The notes under the pieces: model-generated
Databases searched by the model: none
The model's input: the letters and a program-made list of their open reading frames with translations, nothing else
What the model was told of the DNA's origin: nothing
Origin: Cyclina sinensis
Taxonomy: Eukaryota > Mollusca > Bivalvia > Venerida > Veneridae
Length of the DNA stretch: 64,000 nucleotides
Assembly: GCA_012932295.1 (NCBI GenBank)
Contig: JAAONU010000001.1
Coordinates: 44,551,134 to 44,615,133 of the forward strand
Direction: 5' to 3'
Shown here: piece after piece, positions 44,508-56,499 of the stretch
How the letters are laid out: each line of letters starts with the position of its first letter
Position numbering within the stretch: position 1 is the stretch's first letter
Translations under genes and position numbers: made by a program

Positions 44508-46210
44508 GCCCCCCATCGAAAGATGAGGGGGCATATAGTTTTGCAAATGTAGGTCGGTCGGTCCGTCGGTAGACACTTGGTTTCCGATCAGTAACTAGAG
44601 AACGCTTTGACTTAGGTTCACCAAACTTGGTATGCTGGTTGGTCATCACCAGTAGATGACCTCTATTGATTTTGAGGTCATTAGGTCAAAGGTCAAGCTC
44701 ACAGGGACCTTCATCCTAAAAACGGTTTCCGATCAATAACTAGAGAACGCTTTGACCTAGTTTCACCAAACTTGGTATGCTGGTTGGTCATCACCAGTAG
44801 ATGACCCCTATTGATTTTGAGGTCATTAGGTCAAAGGTCAAGCTCACAGGGACCTTCATCCTAAAATCGGTTTCTGATCAATAACTAGAGAATGCTTTGA
44901 CCTAGGTTCACTAAACTTGGTATGCTGGTTGGTCATCACCAGTAGATGACCCCTATTATTTTTAGGTCATTAGGTCAAAGGTCAAGCTCACAGGGACTTT
45001 CATCCTCAAAAAGGGTTTCCAATCAATAAATAGAGAACGCTTTGACCTAGGTTCACCAAACTTGGTATGCTGGTTGGTCATCACCAAAAGATGACCCCTA
45101 TTGACTTTGAGGTCATTAGGTCAAAGGTCAAGATCACAGAGACTTTCATCCTCAAAAAGGGTTTCCAATCAATAAATAGAGAACGCTTTGACCTAGGTTC
45201 ACCGAAACTTGGTATGCTGGTTGGTCATCACCTAGTAGATGACCCCTATTGATTTTGAGGTCATTATGTCAAAGGTCAAGATCACAGAGACTTTCACCCT
45301 AAAAACGGTTTCTAATCAATAACTAGAGAATGCTTTGACCAAGGTTCACCAAACATGGTATGCTGGTTGGAAATCACCAGTAGATGACCCTATTGATTTT
45401 TAGGTCATTTGGTCAAAGGTCAAGCTCACAGGGACCTTCATCCTAAAAACGGTTTCCGATCAATAACTAGAGAACGCTTTGACCTAGGTTCACCAAACTT
45501 GGAATGCTGGTTGGTCATCCAGTAGATGACCCCTATTGACTTTGAGGTCATTAGGTGAAAGGTCAAGATTACAGAGACTTTCGTCCTAAAACAATTTCCG
45601 ATCAATAACTAGAGAACGCTTTGACCTAGGTTCATAAAACTTGGAATGCTAGTTGGTCATCCAGTAGATGACCCCTATTGACCAAGATTACAGAGACTTT
45701 CGTCCTAAAACAATTTCCGATCAATAACTAGAGAACGCTTTGACCTTGGTTCACCAAACTTGGTGTGCTGGTTGGTCATCACCAATAGATGACCCCTATT
45801 GACTTTGAGGTCATTATGTCAAAGGTCAAGATCACAGAGACTTTCATCCTAAAAACAGTTTCCGATCAATAACTAGAGAACGCTTTGACCTAGGTTCACG
45901 AAACTTGGTATGCTGGTTGGTCATCACCAGTAGATGACTTTGAGGTCATTAGGTCAAAGGTCAAGATCACAGAGACTTTCATCCTAAAAACGGTTTCCTG
46001 TCAATAACTTGAGAACGCTTTGACCTAGGTTCACCAAACTTGGTATGCTGGTTGGTCATCACCAGTAGATGACCCCTATTGATTTTGAGGTCAAAGGTCA
46101 AGGCCACAGGGACCTTGATCCTAAAAACGGTTACTTATCAATAACTGGAGAATGCTTTGGCCCAATCACAAGCAATTAGGTGCTGCTGGGGGGCATGTAT
46201 GTTTTACAAA
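44508..46210 (+). mobile_element. Pearl-like element with twelve 145-bp units
   Basis: The head hairpin TGCCCCCCATC-GAAA-GATGAGGGGGCA starts at 44508, followed by GGTCGGTCGGTCCGTCGG. Twelve units are marked by AACTAGAGAACGCTTTGACC at 44593, 44738, 44883, 45028, 45174, 45320, 45465, 45606, 45726, 45871, 46006 and 46143; spacing is mostly 145-146 bp, with shortened units of 120-141 bp. Each unit has CAAACTTGGTATGCTGGTTGG, AGTAGATGACCCCTATTGA and AGGTCAAAGGTCAAG. The right end repeats GGGGGGCAT (about 46188), inverse to the head. No protein-coding capacity. Confidence 0.9.
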
Positions 46211-46280
46211 CATTTCTTGTTCATACTTAATTTTTTGTCCCTTGCATAAAGTAACATGTTCAAATATATCAATACATACT
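46211..46280 (+). repeat. Right remnant of the interrupted family D unit
   Basis: TTCATACTTAATTTTTTGTCC resumes the unit that stops at about 44507, showing that the 44508-46210 element inserted into an existing copy. Confidence 0.65.
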
Positions 46281-46599
46281 GACAAAGTGGCATGCAAGGA
46301 GTATTGGTGTCAGGACAGTGGCAGTTCTAGTTGATATCAGAAACTCTTACAGTATTTTAAATTGGATATGTGCTTTGTAGCAACTTTGGTTTCTATCCTT
46401 ACTTAAAGAAATGTCAAGGGAGGAAAAAACTTGTTATTTTCATGGTTGGATCCTTCATGTCTGCTGGACATAACACTCACAAACTGACATGAATAGCATC
46501 AGACTAGATTTATTGTAATTAATTTATAGTGTTAGTAAGTCAAAATAAATATAATCAGTTTGTTTGCATTTCTAGCGACAAATGAATTCAATCAGAATT
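46281..46599. other. AT-rich non-coding DNA
   Basis: No feature recognised. Confidence 0.4.
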
Positions 46600-47060
46600 T
46601 TCCCCCTTAAAAGGCCTGCTACCACGATTACTAGGCTTTGTCACCCTGGCATTCTTTTATAGGATTGTAACTCATCCAAGAGATAGCTGTTTGAAAGGCG
46701 GTCTATTGATTTCCGTATTCTGATAATTTAGTGACGAGAAAGTTCCTGTTAACCCTGGAAGAAAGTTAAAAGAATATCATATTTCCTCCTAACAATGGTT
46801 GCCTTAAAATTTGCTCTCTGCTTAAATATTTGCATTAACGTCTCTTGTTTAAAACTTTAGGAAGCACTGACACATTGAAAACTAGTTAGCTGCTATTGAT
46901 GCGTGATAAGGGAGATAATCGGAAGCAGTTAATCTGTTGTATTTTGTTACAAATTACAGAGAATGGCTCTCAAATAATTGAGGTGATGATTTTCAGTTGA
47001 AGAAATACACACAGGGGTTACTCCCAGTAAATTAAATCATACGAAGGAAATTGTTAAAGT
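46600..47060. promoter_or_regulatory. Single-copy balanced segment, candidate conserved non-coding element
   Basis: CCTGCTACCACGATTACTAGG, GAAAGGCGGTCTATTGATTT, TTAGTGACGAGAAAG, TTGATGCGTGATAAGG and GATAATCGGAAGCAG occur in about 400 repeat-free bases without an open frame. Candidate for regulatory function on composition only. Confidence 0.25.
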
Positions 47061-47740
47061 ATTAAGATAGTAATGGAAGAATAAAACATAATGAAATGAA
47101 CATGCAGATATTCTCAGAGATGTTAAATGTGGTTGATAGTGAAGGCATAAATTGATAAATGATTTTATTGTGATTTGTTCCAATTTTCTTAGCTCTTCAT
47201 AATTTTTCTTACTTCACATCTTGCCATGCTGGATGGAGAGATAAGGGAGGGTGGGGGATCTCAAGTGGCTTTTAATACTACTATGATATGCCTAGCAGTT
47301 GTGACCCGTGAAAAAGAAAAAGCAATTTCTGTTAAAATGACTACTTAACAGAATGGTTTAACGTCTTTGATTTAATTGAAGGTGTTCAATAAAACATTAA
47401 AAGGGTTTTAGATTTGATTGAAATATTTTATATAGTGAACTGTTGTTATCAGGAATTACACAAAATGATTTTAATATTTTGCACTTGAATCTGTTGGTTT
47501 TAAACAGTATCTGTATTTGAATTTTTAATATTTAATATTTTTTATTTTTCAGGTTAATAACACAGTTGTAGAATATCAATAAAGATGCTGTTTTATCATT
47601 ATTTGAAGGAAATGGAAAAAAAGGTATTCTGTGTGGAGGTGTTAAGTTGTGGAAATAACACAATTGACTAAAAACATATTTAACAGCTATAGAAGACAGA
47701 TCAATTTGCAAATCTGTTGGCTTGTAATCACCATGACAGT
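47061..47740. other. AT-rich non-coding DNA with a short dispersed repeat
   Basis: TCAGAGATGTTAAATGTGG near 47114 resembles text near 24037. A minus-strand ORF of 100 codons at 47532-47834 has no recognisable motif. Confidence 0.35.
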
Positions 47741-48310
47741 TTATTGGTAAATCAAGTGATGTGCCTTCGCATGAACTCAACATTAATCGGCAACGAGGAG
47801 CAAGATTCTTTTGTAATCTGTCGGATTTAATCACACTGAAGGAGGAAATCTTTTTTCAAGGGTTATCCTCATGGTTTTACACATCACTTACCAGGTGTTC
47901 TCTGTTACATTTCATCTCGGGGTACTTTGTTAACTTCTGATATCCGATATTGCACAGTTTACATTTGAGTGTGCGCATTTGATAAATTTTGTCGTCTGCT
48001 AAATAATCGACTGTTAAATAATTGCTGCTCTTGGAGTTTTGAACATTGTTATTCTTTTTCGTTGACCTTAATACCGCGATTTATTTACACTTAAACAGAC
48101 AAATCTTTAAATATTTGGTAATTTTCGATTATTTCAAGGTTTAATATAGTGAAAGTGGATTTTGTGACATTGCAGGCAAATTGATCAGAAGCAGACGGGC
48201 AGTTTGTTACTATAAATAAACAAAACAGCAGACGGCAAAGAATGTGATGTGAGGTGCAAGTATTGATGACAAAAGTGATTGTTTAAGCAGTAGAATCAAC
48301 ACTGACAGGT
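47741..48310 (+). promoter_or_regulatory. CpG-retaining segment with TATA-like box and donor site
   Basis: CpG is unusually frequent (CCTTCGCATG, ATCGGCAACGAGG, CTGTCGG, TCTCGGGG, ATATCCGATATTG, GTGCGCAT, AATACCGCGATTT). A TATAAATA box at 48211-48218 is followed 25-30 bases on by GCAGACGGCAAAG and, at 48304-48310, by a donor GACAG|GTAA. That could be a non-coding first exon (about 48241-48308) and its promoter, or simply conserved regulatory DNA. No coding start is defined. Confidence 0.2.
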
Positions 48311-48735
48311 AATAGAGCTCGTTTCTATCTGTTCAATTTACACTTCATAGCTCTGTCACTAATAGCTTTAAGAAGTAAAAATCGGTGGATTTAATTAAGT
48401 CTACAGGGTTTGATGTAGTGTGTCAAATTGGTGACAAGATGTATAGATTAGGAAGGTAGGTTTACTAGCAAAAGCTGCTTTAAGTTGATAAATAGATTGA
48501 CTTGGTGTAATTGATATGACTGTGTTAATGTCTTTAGAAGGATTTGTGAGGTATTTGTTTAAAAAAAAAAAAAAGGTATTAATTGTGCTGTAATATATTT
48601 GAATATCTTGTCTTTTTAATTTGAAAAAATATTTTAAGCAAATGGTGATATTATGTTATGTGATTATGATATATATATATTTATTTTTGAATAGTAACAT
48701 TTATTTTTTTTAGGCATGATATATTACCTTCTACC
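48311..48735. other. AT-rich non-coding DNA
   Basis: An A run at about 48560-48574 and a short (AT)n near 48669-48680. No gene. Confidence 0.4.
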
Positions 48736-48738
48736 TTT

Positions 48739-48842
48739 GCATAATTGATTGATTGTTTGATTCATAGATTGATTGATTCATTTATTGATTGATTGATTCA
48801 TTCATTCATTCATTTAAGCAATTCATTCATTCATTCATTTAT
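48739..48842 (+). repeat. (ATTG/ATTC)n microsatellite
   Basis: About 100 bases of tetranucleotide repeats: GATT units first, then ATTC units (CATTCATTCATTCATT), interrupted by AAGCA. Confidence 0.9.
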
Positions 48843-49364
48843 GTGAGTAGTATTAATTCAGTCAATCAGTGTTAGTTGCTTTCTTTCTTTTTTTCCCTCT
48901 ATCTTATGTTCCATGCTGTTGGGCTTAGTCTAATTTCTGCAAGAAGAGAGTGCTATCATATCACCAAAATTTTTTTTGATGTAAGAAAGATATAAGTATT
49001 GACTTAATCAGTTAACAAAATTTAAGCATTGGCTATATATTATACCACCAAGATTTAGATGTTGATATTCCTCATGACACACTTTATTGTTTTGGTACTG
49101 ACTTTATCATATCACAAAGGTATAAACCCATCATGTCTCATAAATTTGTGTATTCATGTGACAAATGTTTTGGTTCTGACTTACCATATCACCAGGATAT
49201 GATCTATTATGTCAACAAGATTACAAGAAATTCTAAACTTCTATACTGTCCTTATCTTGTCATCATGATTTATATTGATATTATGAACTTCATCATGTTG
49301 CTCATATTTAGATAAAGACATCATCATATCAGCAAAATAGAAATGTCTCCTTCAATATATCACC
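48843..49364. other. Non-coding DNA with loose tandem phrases
   Basis: Recurring ATCA-TATCACCA-A(A)(G/A)(A/T)T phrases near 48958, 49042, 49114, 49187 and 49362 suggest an old, strongly decayed tandem array. No gene. Confidence 0.4.
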
Positions 49365-49550
49365 AAGAATGGCAGATCAGTGGTAAAACACAACACTTAA
49401 TTCAGAGGTCGCATGTTCGATGCCCTGCTTGACCATTATTGCCACAAACTTTCTTTCAGATGAGATTGAATCCAAAAACCAATCTTTGGTGCTAAACATT
49501 GAGCATGTAAATTAAGCAGTGTCTCTGGAATGGGATATTTCTTTCAGTTG
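49365..49550 (+). mobile_element. tRNA-derived SINE
   Basis: Head GGCAGATCAGTGGTAAAACA (A-like) and GGTCGCATGTTCGATGCCC (B box). The body has AACATTGAGCATGTAAATTAAG and TCTCTGGAATGGGATATTTC, matching copies at 36800 and 37738-38018. Confidence 0.75.
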
Positions 49551-49789
49551 AGTTTTTATGCACTACATTTAGGGTTGCATTTTAAATAGGCTACAAAGAG
49601 ATAGATACAGATAGATGTAACCAAGATTTGGATTATTATTCATAATGTCACCAATATTTCATTATTGAATTGATGTTGATAATATTCAGATGTTTCATTC
49701 AATATTCATTCTGTATTTTGAAGTTTATGGACTCCATATTAGAGTATGCCCTCTGATTGATTTTGATTGTATTTTTTTATATATTTATT
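49551..49789. other. AT-rich non-coding DNA
   Basis: No feature recognised. Confidence 0.4.
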
Positions 49790-50651
49790 ATACCCCCTAA
49801 ACAAAGTTTGGGGGGGGCATATAGGAGTCACCTGGTGGTTGGTCGGTCGGGCAGTCTGTTGCAATTTTCTTGTCCGGAGTATAACTTGAAAACTAATGCT
49901 TGGAATTCAATGCAACTTCATGCAGTGGTCCAGCACAGGAGGAAGTGCAGTGTTCAAGAATCATAACTCCATCTTTACTCTTTGCAGAGTTATTCCCCTT
50001 TGTTGGTTTTCCTTGTCTGGAGCATTACTTGAAAACTAACAGTTGGAATTCAGTGCAACTTCATACAATGTTCAAGCACAATAAGAGAAAGTGCAGTGTT
50101 CAAGAATCATAACTCCATCTTCAGTATTTGCAGAGTAATTGCCCTTTGTTGGTTTTCCTTGTCTGGAGCATGACTTGAAAACTAATGGTTGGGATTCATT
50201 GCAACTTCATACAATGGTCAAGCACAATATTAGGAAGTGCATTGTACAAGAGCTATAACTCTATCTTCATTATTTGCACAGTTATTGTCCTTTATTGGTT
50301 TTCCTTGTCCGGAGCACAACTTGAAAACAACTGGTTGGAATTCAATGCAACTTCATACAATGGTCAAGCACAATGACAGAAAGTGCACTGTACAAGAGCC
50401 ATAATTCCATTTTCAGTATTTGCAGGGTTATTGCCTTTGTTGGTTTCCCTTGTCTGGAGCATAACTTGAAAACTAATGGTTGGGAATTTAATGCAACTTC
50501 ATTCAATGGTCAACCACAGTGAAAGGAAATGCAGTGTACAAGAACCACAACTATCTTTTATTGCCCACAACCATAACTCTATTTCTATTCTTTTACAAAG
50601 TATTCTGTTACTAGTAACTTCCTCAGTTCTGAAGCAGTCTTGCAGGGGTAT
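49790..50651 (+). mobile_element. Pearl-like element, five units of about 147 bp
   Basis: The head ATACCCCCTAAACAAAGTTTGGGGGGG forms a hairpin (CCCCC-AAAC/GTTT-GGGGG type) at 49790-49817, followed by GGTTGGTCGGTCGGGCAG. Units start TTGTC(C/T)GGAGCATAACTTGAAAAC near 49870, 50013, 50160, 50307 and 50452, with AATTCAATGCAACTTCAT, GCAGTGT(T/A)CAAGAA and TTTGCAGAGTTATTGCCC. The right end AGGGGTAT (50644-50651) is the inverse of the left end ATACCCCCT. Short ORFs follow the unit. Confidence 0.82.
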
Positions 50652-52049
50652 TAATCACATTTAGTGATAGCTCTAGTATAGTCTTGTTGTTTCACTTTTG
50701 TCTTGCATCAATATTAATGCATTGTTTTATGTTTTCCTTCAGTTACGTAAAATTTAGTATTGCAGAAAATCTTTCTTCATACATAATACATTCCTTCATT
50801 GCAGCTACACTAATACATTTGTGTTACATCAGTTATAATTTGCAAGACATTCTGATAATTTTTACATGAATAGTATCATTTTACCATTTCTGGCTTTTAA
50901 AATGTCGTCATGCATTCCTTGCAGTGGAGGAATTCAGAACAATTTCAGTGCATTTGCAGTATAACCACAATTTCAGAGACATCTATTTCTTCAATGCTTT
51001 TGACACAAAGTAAGCGACTTTAATTAATAAAATTGCTGCAGAACCTAGCTGACAAGATCAGTTTAGTGTCTAATCAATATAAACACAATAATAAATCTCT
51101 ATTGGTGATAACAGTAAATGAGTATAAAGATCAGACAGTATTCCCGAGATGGAATTGTGGGAAGACCTAAGAATAAATCCTACAATAAAGTAAATATACA
51201 CTTTTGTAATGCAGCGGATATTACTTTCTATGGGATCACTGTTTTGGTCTGTCGTCTATCATTGTTGAATATGGTCGACAATTTTTTTGTCCAAATGACA
51301 TCCTCTCTGAAATTGTTTAGTGGAAGTTGACTGAGTATCAGGGATAAGCTCAAAACTAAACAATTTTCTTATAGATGTCTAGTTGCACTGTAATGCAAAT
51401 ATTCTTACAATACACCTTTGCCAGCTTAACCATCCACATAGTCTATTTTAGTTCTGTAAATCCTCCATATTGGCATAGATGTATGTGCAGAGTTATGGCC
51501 CTTTGCTACTTCTTGATAAGGCTTATAATTAGTATGTATGGACAATTCCCTATTATGTTACATATTCCGAATTTTTTCTGCAAATCATTTCAGGCTGTTT
51601 ATTACATATGCACATAAAAACTTAGTAATTCTTGTCCAAATGAATTTTAAATGTTTTCTTTTGGAAGATGAATAGAGGGGAAAGCAAGTGCAGGAAGGTG
51701 TAGGTGTTAATTAGAAAACATGTGATGATTTCACTCACACTCCTACTTTTTTATTGATGAATCTTTGTAGTATACCCATTTTATTCACCATCAAATTGCT
51801 TGCAGGTATATGTGTTAAGTGACAGCTGTTATAATTCAGTCTAAATCAGAACTGCTTATTTCATGTATATTTCATACTGTTGCTGCAAAATTATGTCTGC
51901 TAAACATAAAGTTCTTCATCTTTCAAGATGAAAGAAAAATTGATTCATATCATTTAGCATATTATAGCTGATATGTTACCATGAAAATAATGGTACAGGT
52001 ACCAGAAACAGAGATAAGTAATTCAAGTTTTTAAGTAGGCCTACCTGCA
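50652..52049. other. AT-rich non-coding DNA
   Basis: A small relic with CAGAGTTATGGCCCTTTGCT at about 51488 shows a decayed pearl-like unit. No exon recognised. Confidence 0.4.
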
Positions 52050-52665
52050 GTTCATGTTTTGGTGACATTGAGGATTGGTAAATGGAAATATGGTTCTAGT
52101 ATTGGTTAGATTTAGGAACCAGAATAAGTAAGCAGAAAATATAGGTTTAGTATTGGTAGCATTGAGGATACTAAGGTAAATAGAGAATATAGTTTTAATA
52201 TTGGGAACTCTGAGAATAGTTCAATGGAGAATATGTTTCTAGTATTGGTGACATTAAGGTTAGGCATATTGAGAATATAGTTCTAGTATTGGTAACATTG
52301 AGGATAAGCAAATTGAGTATATGGTACAAGTATTGGTTACACTTAGGATAGGTAAGTGGGGAATATGGTTCTAGTACTGCTTACATTGAGGATAGGTAAA
52401 TTGAGTATATTGGTTACACTTAGGATAGGTAAATGGGGAATATGGTTTTAGTACTGGTTTCATTGAGGATAAGTAACTTTTGAATATTGTACAAGTACTG
52501 GTTATACTGGGAATAGGTAAATGGAGAATATGGTTTTAGTATTGGTGACATTGAGGATTTAGAATAGATAAATAGAGAATATAGTTTCAGTATTGGTGAC
52601 ATTGAGGATAGGTAAATAGAGAGTATGGTTCTATTATTTGTTATATGCAGGATTGTAATCAAGGT
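52050..52665 (+). repeat. Degenerate minisatellite, about 45-50 bp, about twelve units
   Basis: Theme GAATATGGTT(C/T)TAGTATTGGT(G)ACATTGAGGATAGGTAAATG. Units recur near 52088, 52137, 52186, 52230, 52273, 52317, 52362, 52439, 52485, 52528 and 52578. A minus-strand ORF (52420-52668) is a by-product. Confidence 0.85.
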
Positions 52666-53085
52666 CAAAGGTTATGTCAAAAAAGTTGTTCTTCTCTGAA
52701 GTTTTTTACATAAAATATATATTAATAAATCAGAATGTGCTATTCTTTTTGAATAAGAAAAAGAAAGAAGAAGAAGTATATCGCACATTTTTTGCAGGTT
52801 AATCTTGTTAAGTTGTCAAAAAGTGGACTTTGTGCTGCTCCCTATAACTACAGGACTTTTAAGGGATAAATTTCAGTTCTCTGTTATCTTTTAGAATTAG
52901 TAAATTTTCAGTTGTTAAAATTGTTCAGGTTGTGACTGTATTTAGAGATAATTTGTTTTAAACCTGCCCTGCATAACAACTCTATATTCAGTAATATAAA
53001 AACTTATATCAAAGAAATTCAAATGCATTTTTGTTTGCGCAGAAATTCTTTAACTTTTAAATTCAATTTTGTCATGTTCATTTCA
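52666..53085. other. AT-rich non-coding DNA
   Basis: No feature recognised beyond a GAAAAAGAAAGAAGAAGAAG purine tract near 52757. Confidence 0.4.
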
Positions 53086-53520
53086 CTAGATCATCGCCGA
53101 CTTACAGTTAATGGTGAAAGTGTTTAAATCAATTTGTCAAGTATGATTGGATGGGCTCTTTTAGAGTTAGATACACTCATTATAGCTAAACATCTAGGCC
53201 CTTATTTTTTTATTCAAAAGGCGTATTGAAATTGAAAGATTTGTTATCAACCCGAGATCTAAAAAGTTAAATCATTCATCGCTAAAGAAAAGATTTGATT
53301 TTATGCGAGTGTTGTTAGATAGATATTTGCGCTAACATTGTATAACTGTAATGCGGGCTGTTGAAGGGTTTTTTTAGCTGTTATCAGTGCAGTCATCAAT
53401 GAGAAAAATGGAACGTTCTCTTTCTTTCAATCCCTTGAGCTCAGATATGACTTAATTGACTTGGTATGGAAATCAATATTCAAGTACATTTAAACAAAGA
53501 ATGCTCACCAAGCAGACATC
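53086..53520. promoter_or_regulatory. CpG-retaining single-copy segment, candidate conserved non-coding element
   Basis: AGATCATCGCCGACTTACAG, AAGGCGTATTG, CAACCCGAGATC, TCATCGCTAAAG, TATGCGAGTG, TTTGCGCTAAC, AATGCGGGCTG and GGAACGTTC within about 330 bases, repeat-free and not open. Candidate regulatory DNA. Confidence 0.27.
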
Positions 53521-53909
53521 CAGGTTTCTAGATATATTTTGCCAGAGATCTATAAAGCAGTAATGAAATTTGTTGAGTAATTAAATATGCCCAAAGAGTT
53601 CTGTTGTGTCATCTATGCTCAGAAGTTTTATTTCCCGAAATAAAAGATATTGTCTTTACCAGTTCCGCACATAGGGTATAGTAGGTATTTTAATTTTTGC
53701 TGGCTTTTTAAAACTTGAACTGATGCTTTTTGAAATTTTGTGTTTTTGTTGATATTTTAATTGTACTTGTAATGATTTGTCAACAGTTTTAACTGAAACT
53801 TGACAGGCAATTGTGAAGTAACTATGTCTGTATGTGAGCCTATTCTTGTGTCCCTTAATTCTTTTCATGAATGAATCAGTATGCTTCCTTACTAAGAAAG
53901 TATCTTATA
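53521..53909. other. AT-rich non-coding DNA
   Basis: No feature recognised. Confidence 0.4.
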
Positions 53910-54727
53910 TACCATAAACACTCGAATATTGTACGCTAGCATGTATAAAACGCACCCCTTCTCTGGCCTCAAGATCTGGGAAAAAAGCTTGCATTGGAAT
54001 ATAATACGCACACAAATTTCGTCTGGAAATAGAATTGCCATTTGTCCATGTTTTCGTTCAGGAAGCGGCCATTGTCGGTGCGTGTAACAGTAACATCGCG
54101 TGAATATCGCTATGGTTGCATTTCACTATTTATTTCATTAAGGACAATTAGCGCTAGAAACTATTTCTTTCGGAAATATCGAATAAACATGGCATTATCT
54201 CAAAGTGTCAACACCTTCTCAATACCTTTTGGATGTGTTAACAAACATCTCGTAATTATGGCGACATCAAACGACACTAATTATTATGTTTGTTTAACAA
54301 TATACGGACGACTCCTTTATCAAATTAATTGGTTGATAATTGTGCGGGTGCGAATATTGACGGGCATAATACCTGTAAGCATTGGTTATATGATTGAATC
54401 TTTAGCAGTTAAACATTTAGAGAAAAAAACAACAACAAAAAAGAACAAACAAACAAAACGGTATTATAACGGCTTTTAAGATACCGTACTTTCAGTACTG
54501 ATGACATTGGTTTTCTTCCCTTAATACCGCTCTCCAAAAAGAAGGTGCACCAAAAAAGAAAACATGATCATTTGGACAGAAATTATTGACTTTTGGCAGG
54601 TATTTTACGGGTTTTCAAGCTGGAAAAAAATTGTCTGACGGCCCACCCTCGTGTATAATACGCACCCCTTTGTGGATACTGAAAATTCTTGAATAAAAGT
54701 GCGTATTATATTCGAGCGTTTACGGTA
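53910..54727. mobile_element. Non-autonomous TIR transposon, 814 bp, TA-flanked
   Basis: The left end CCATAAACACTCGAATATTG (from 53912) is inverse to the right end TATATTCGAGCGTTTACGG (to 54725), and both abut TA (53910-53911, 54726-54727). Subterminal copies of TATAAAACGCACCCC and GTATAATACGCACCCC strengthen the pairing. A second, right-end-only copy is at 11385-11483. A 145-codon ORF inside (54042-54479) shows no transposase motif. TA flanks suggest mobilisation by a Tc1/mariner-superfamily enzyme, but the family is not certain. Confidence 0.75.
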
Positions 54728-55240
54728 ACTCTCAAATTTGGTACAAATTAAAACTCTGATAGTTCTCTTTAAAAGAAGCTTTTTTTCCGGTTGACTGTTT
54801 GAGGATTAAAATCATATAAGTTTTTGCCTGTTTGTATGACTGGTTCTCACTTTTAGAAATGTACCCACAATTCCAGGATTCTGTAGCAGCTCCAGCACTA
54901 GTTAACAATTGAATGGCAATTGCTTGCCAGGCTGTTTAATGGTATTCACAGGCTAGTTGGTTAATAATCCAAGAAAAATGACAGATTTCTGAATATGATG
55001 TTTCTAAAAGACAGTAATTGATTCTCAGAATCCATCTCTGTTACAAGACTTGTCAGACTGCCAGTAGATTTGTCTGCTCATCATATGTAGCCTACAGGAT
55101 CCTAATGTCCTATTTTCACTTTACTTTTGTACAACAATGTCTTAGATAGAGTAAAGTGCAACAAAGATTGAATAAAAATTAAATCATCATTATAGATTAT
55201 GATTTGTTGAAAAGAAATTAATCTTTCTGTTGGTTGTGTT
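54728..55240. other. AT-rich non-coding DNA
   Basis: No feature recognised. Confidence 0.4.
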
Positions 55241-55570
55241 ATGTTGAGATGTAAGTTATAGCAATATGACATTTTAACACATTGTAATAATGTAGGTAGG
55301 CAAAAATGTAATTTAGTGGTGTGACATTTTAACATTCATCTATGTAGGCAAATATGTAATTTAGCGGTATGACATTTAAACATTTATGTAGAAGTGCAGT
55401 AATGTAATTTAGTGGTGTGACATTTTAACAATTATCTATAGGTATATGAAAATGTAATAAATTAGTATGACATTAATCTAGGTAGGCAAAAATGTAATTT
55501 AGCAGTGTGACATTTTAACGTTTATATAGGTAGGCAAAAATGTAGTTGAAAATAATAATGTGATTTAATG
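55241..55570 (+). repeat. Degenerate minisatellite, about 40-56 bp, six units
   Basis: Theme GTATGACATTTTAACA-TTAT(C)TA(T)GTAGGCAAAAATGTAATTTAG(C/T)GGT. Copies near 55265, 55321, 55370, 55419, 55467 and 55507 with varying length. Confidence 0.8.
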
Positions 55571-56499
55571 TATTTTAAATACTAGAAACAAATAACTATT
55601 TTGTTTCTGACAAGAAATAACTGCATATGTTAAAGTAACATGTTATACGATAACAATGGCATCATTAAATTACAAAAGTATTGTCTATCTGTCTGTTCAC
55701 TCGTCTGTGCTAGAAATGTTAATGTGAAGTGATTGTACAGTAAAAAGCAAAGTACTGTTAGTGCCTTCCATCACGGTCTGTCTGATATGAAGACAGTTAA
55801 TAATGATGAACCTCTTTTATCTCCAGCTGAGTTTTATTGCTAATAAACTGCATAAAAATAGATGTATTTCAAAGCAGGTGACATATTTGTTTTGTATGTT
55901 TTAAGGAATTATTGCTTAAGAAACTTATTCAATGGTTACAAATTTGTGAAAGACCCCTCTGCAAATATAAGCTGATAAATGTTTTCATTTCTTTTCAAAT
56001 ACAAAAGAATCACAAATATCAAAAGCGCTGTGCCTAGTTTTATGTGTTTATAATTTTCGTATAAAGAGTGTGAAACGGAATAAATTACCAAATCAGATAT
56101 TAAATTCAAAAGCTATAAAGTAAATATATACTCCATTGATTCTGGGCCACTCGACTGATCTTTATGTATGGTTTGTATAGTGTACATCATGATAAGAATA
56201 GGAAAGTTGAAATGTTTCACTTTTTACATAAAGGTGTTGTGAAATTGATCGTGTTTGAAGGTTTTATAAGCTCAACAGGGTGACGCAAACATCTTGTAAT
56301 GTCATTAAATATATAAATTACATGAAGATATACTTGTTTGGTATGAATTTTGTTTTGTAATAATGTATTATGCATTTTTATTACCTGTATATGCTCAAAG
56401 ATTTTAGTTTATCAGCCACTAAAATGTACAGTTAAGTATAAAAAAACACTTTATTTTCTAAAGTCTATGGCTTACTAATTAATTGGTTGGTCCAGGGTT
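55571..56499. other. AT-rich non-coding DNA
   Basis: No gene, RNA or mobile element recognised. Confidence 0.4.

Noticed and set aside
54042..54479. 145-codon ORF inside the TA-flanked TIR element
   Set aside because: No helix-turn-helix or DDE/D-type motif visible; the Lys/Thr-rich end comes from an A-rich run. Probably chance.
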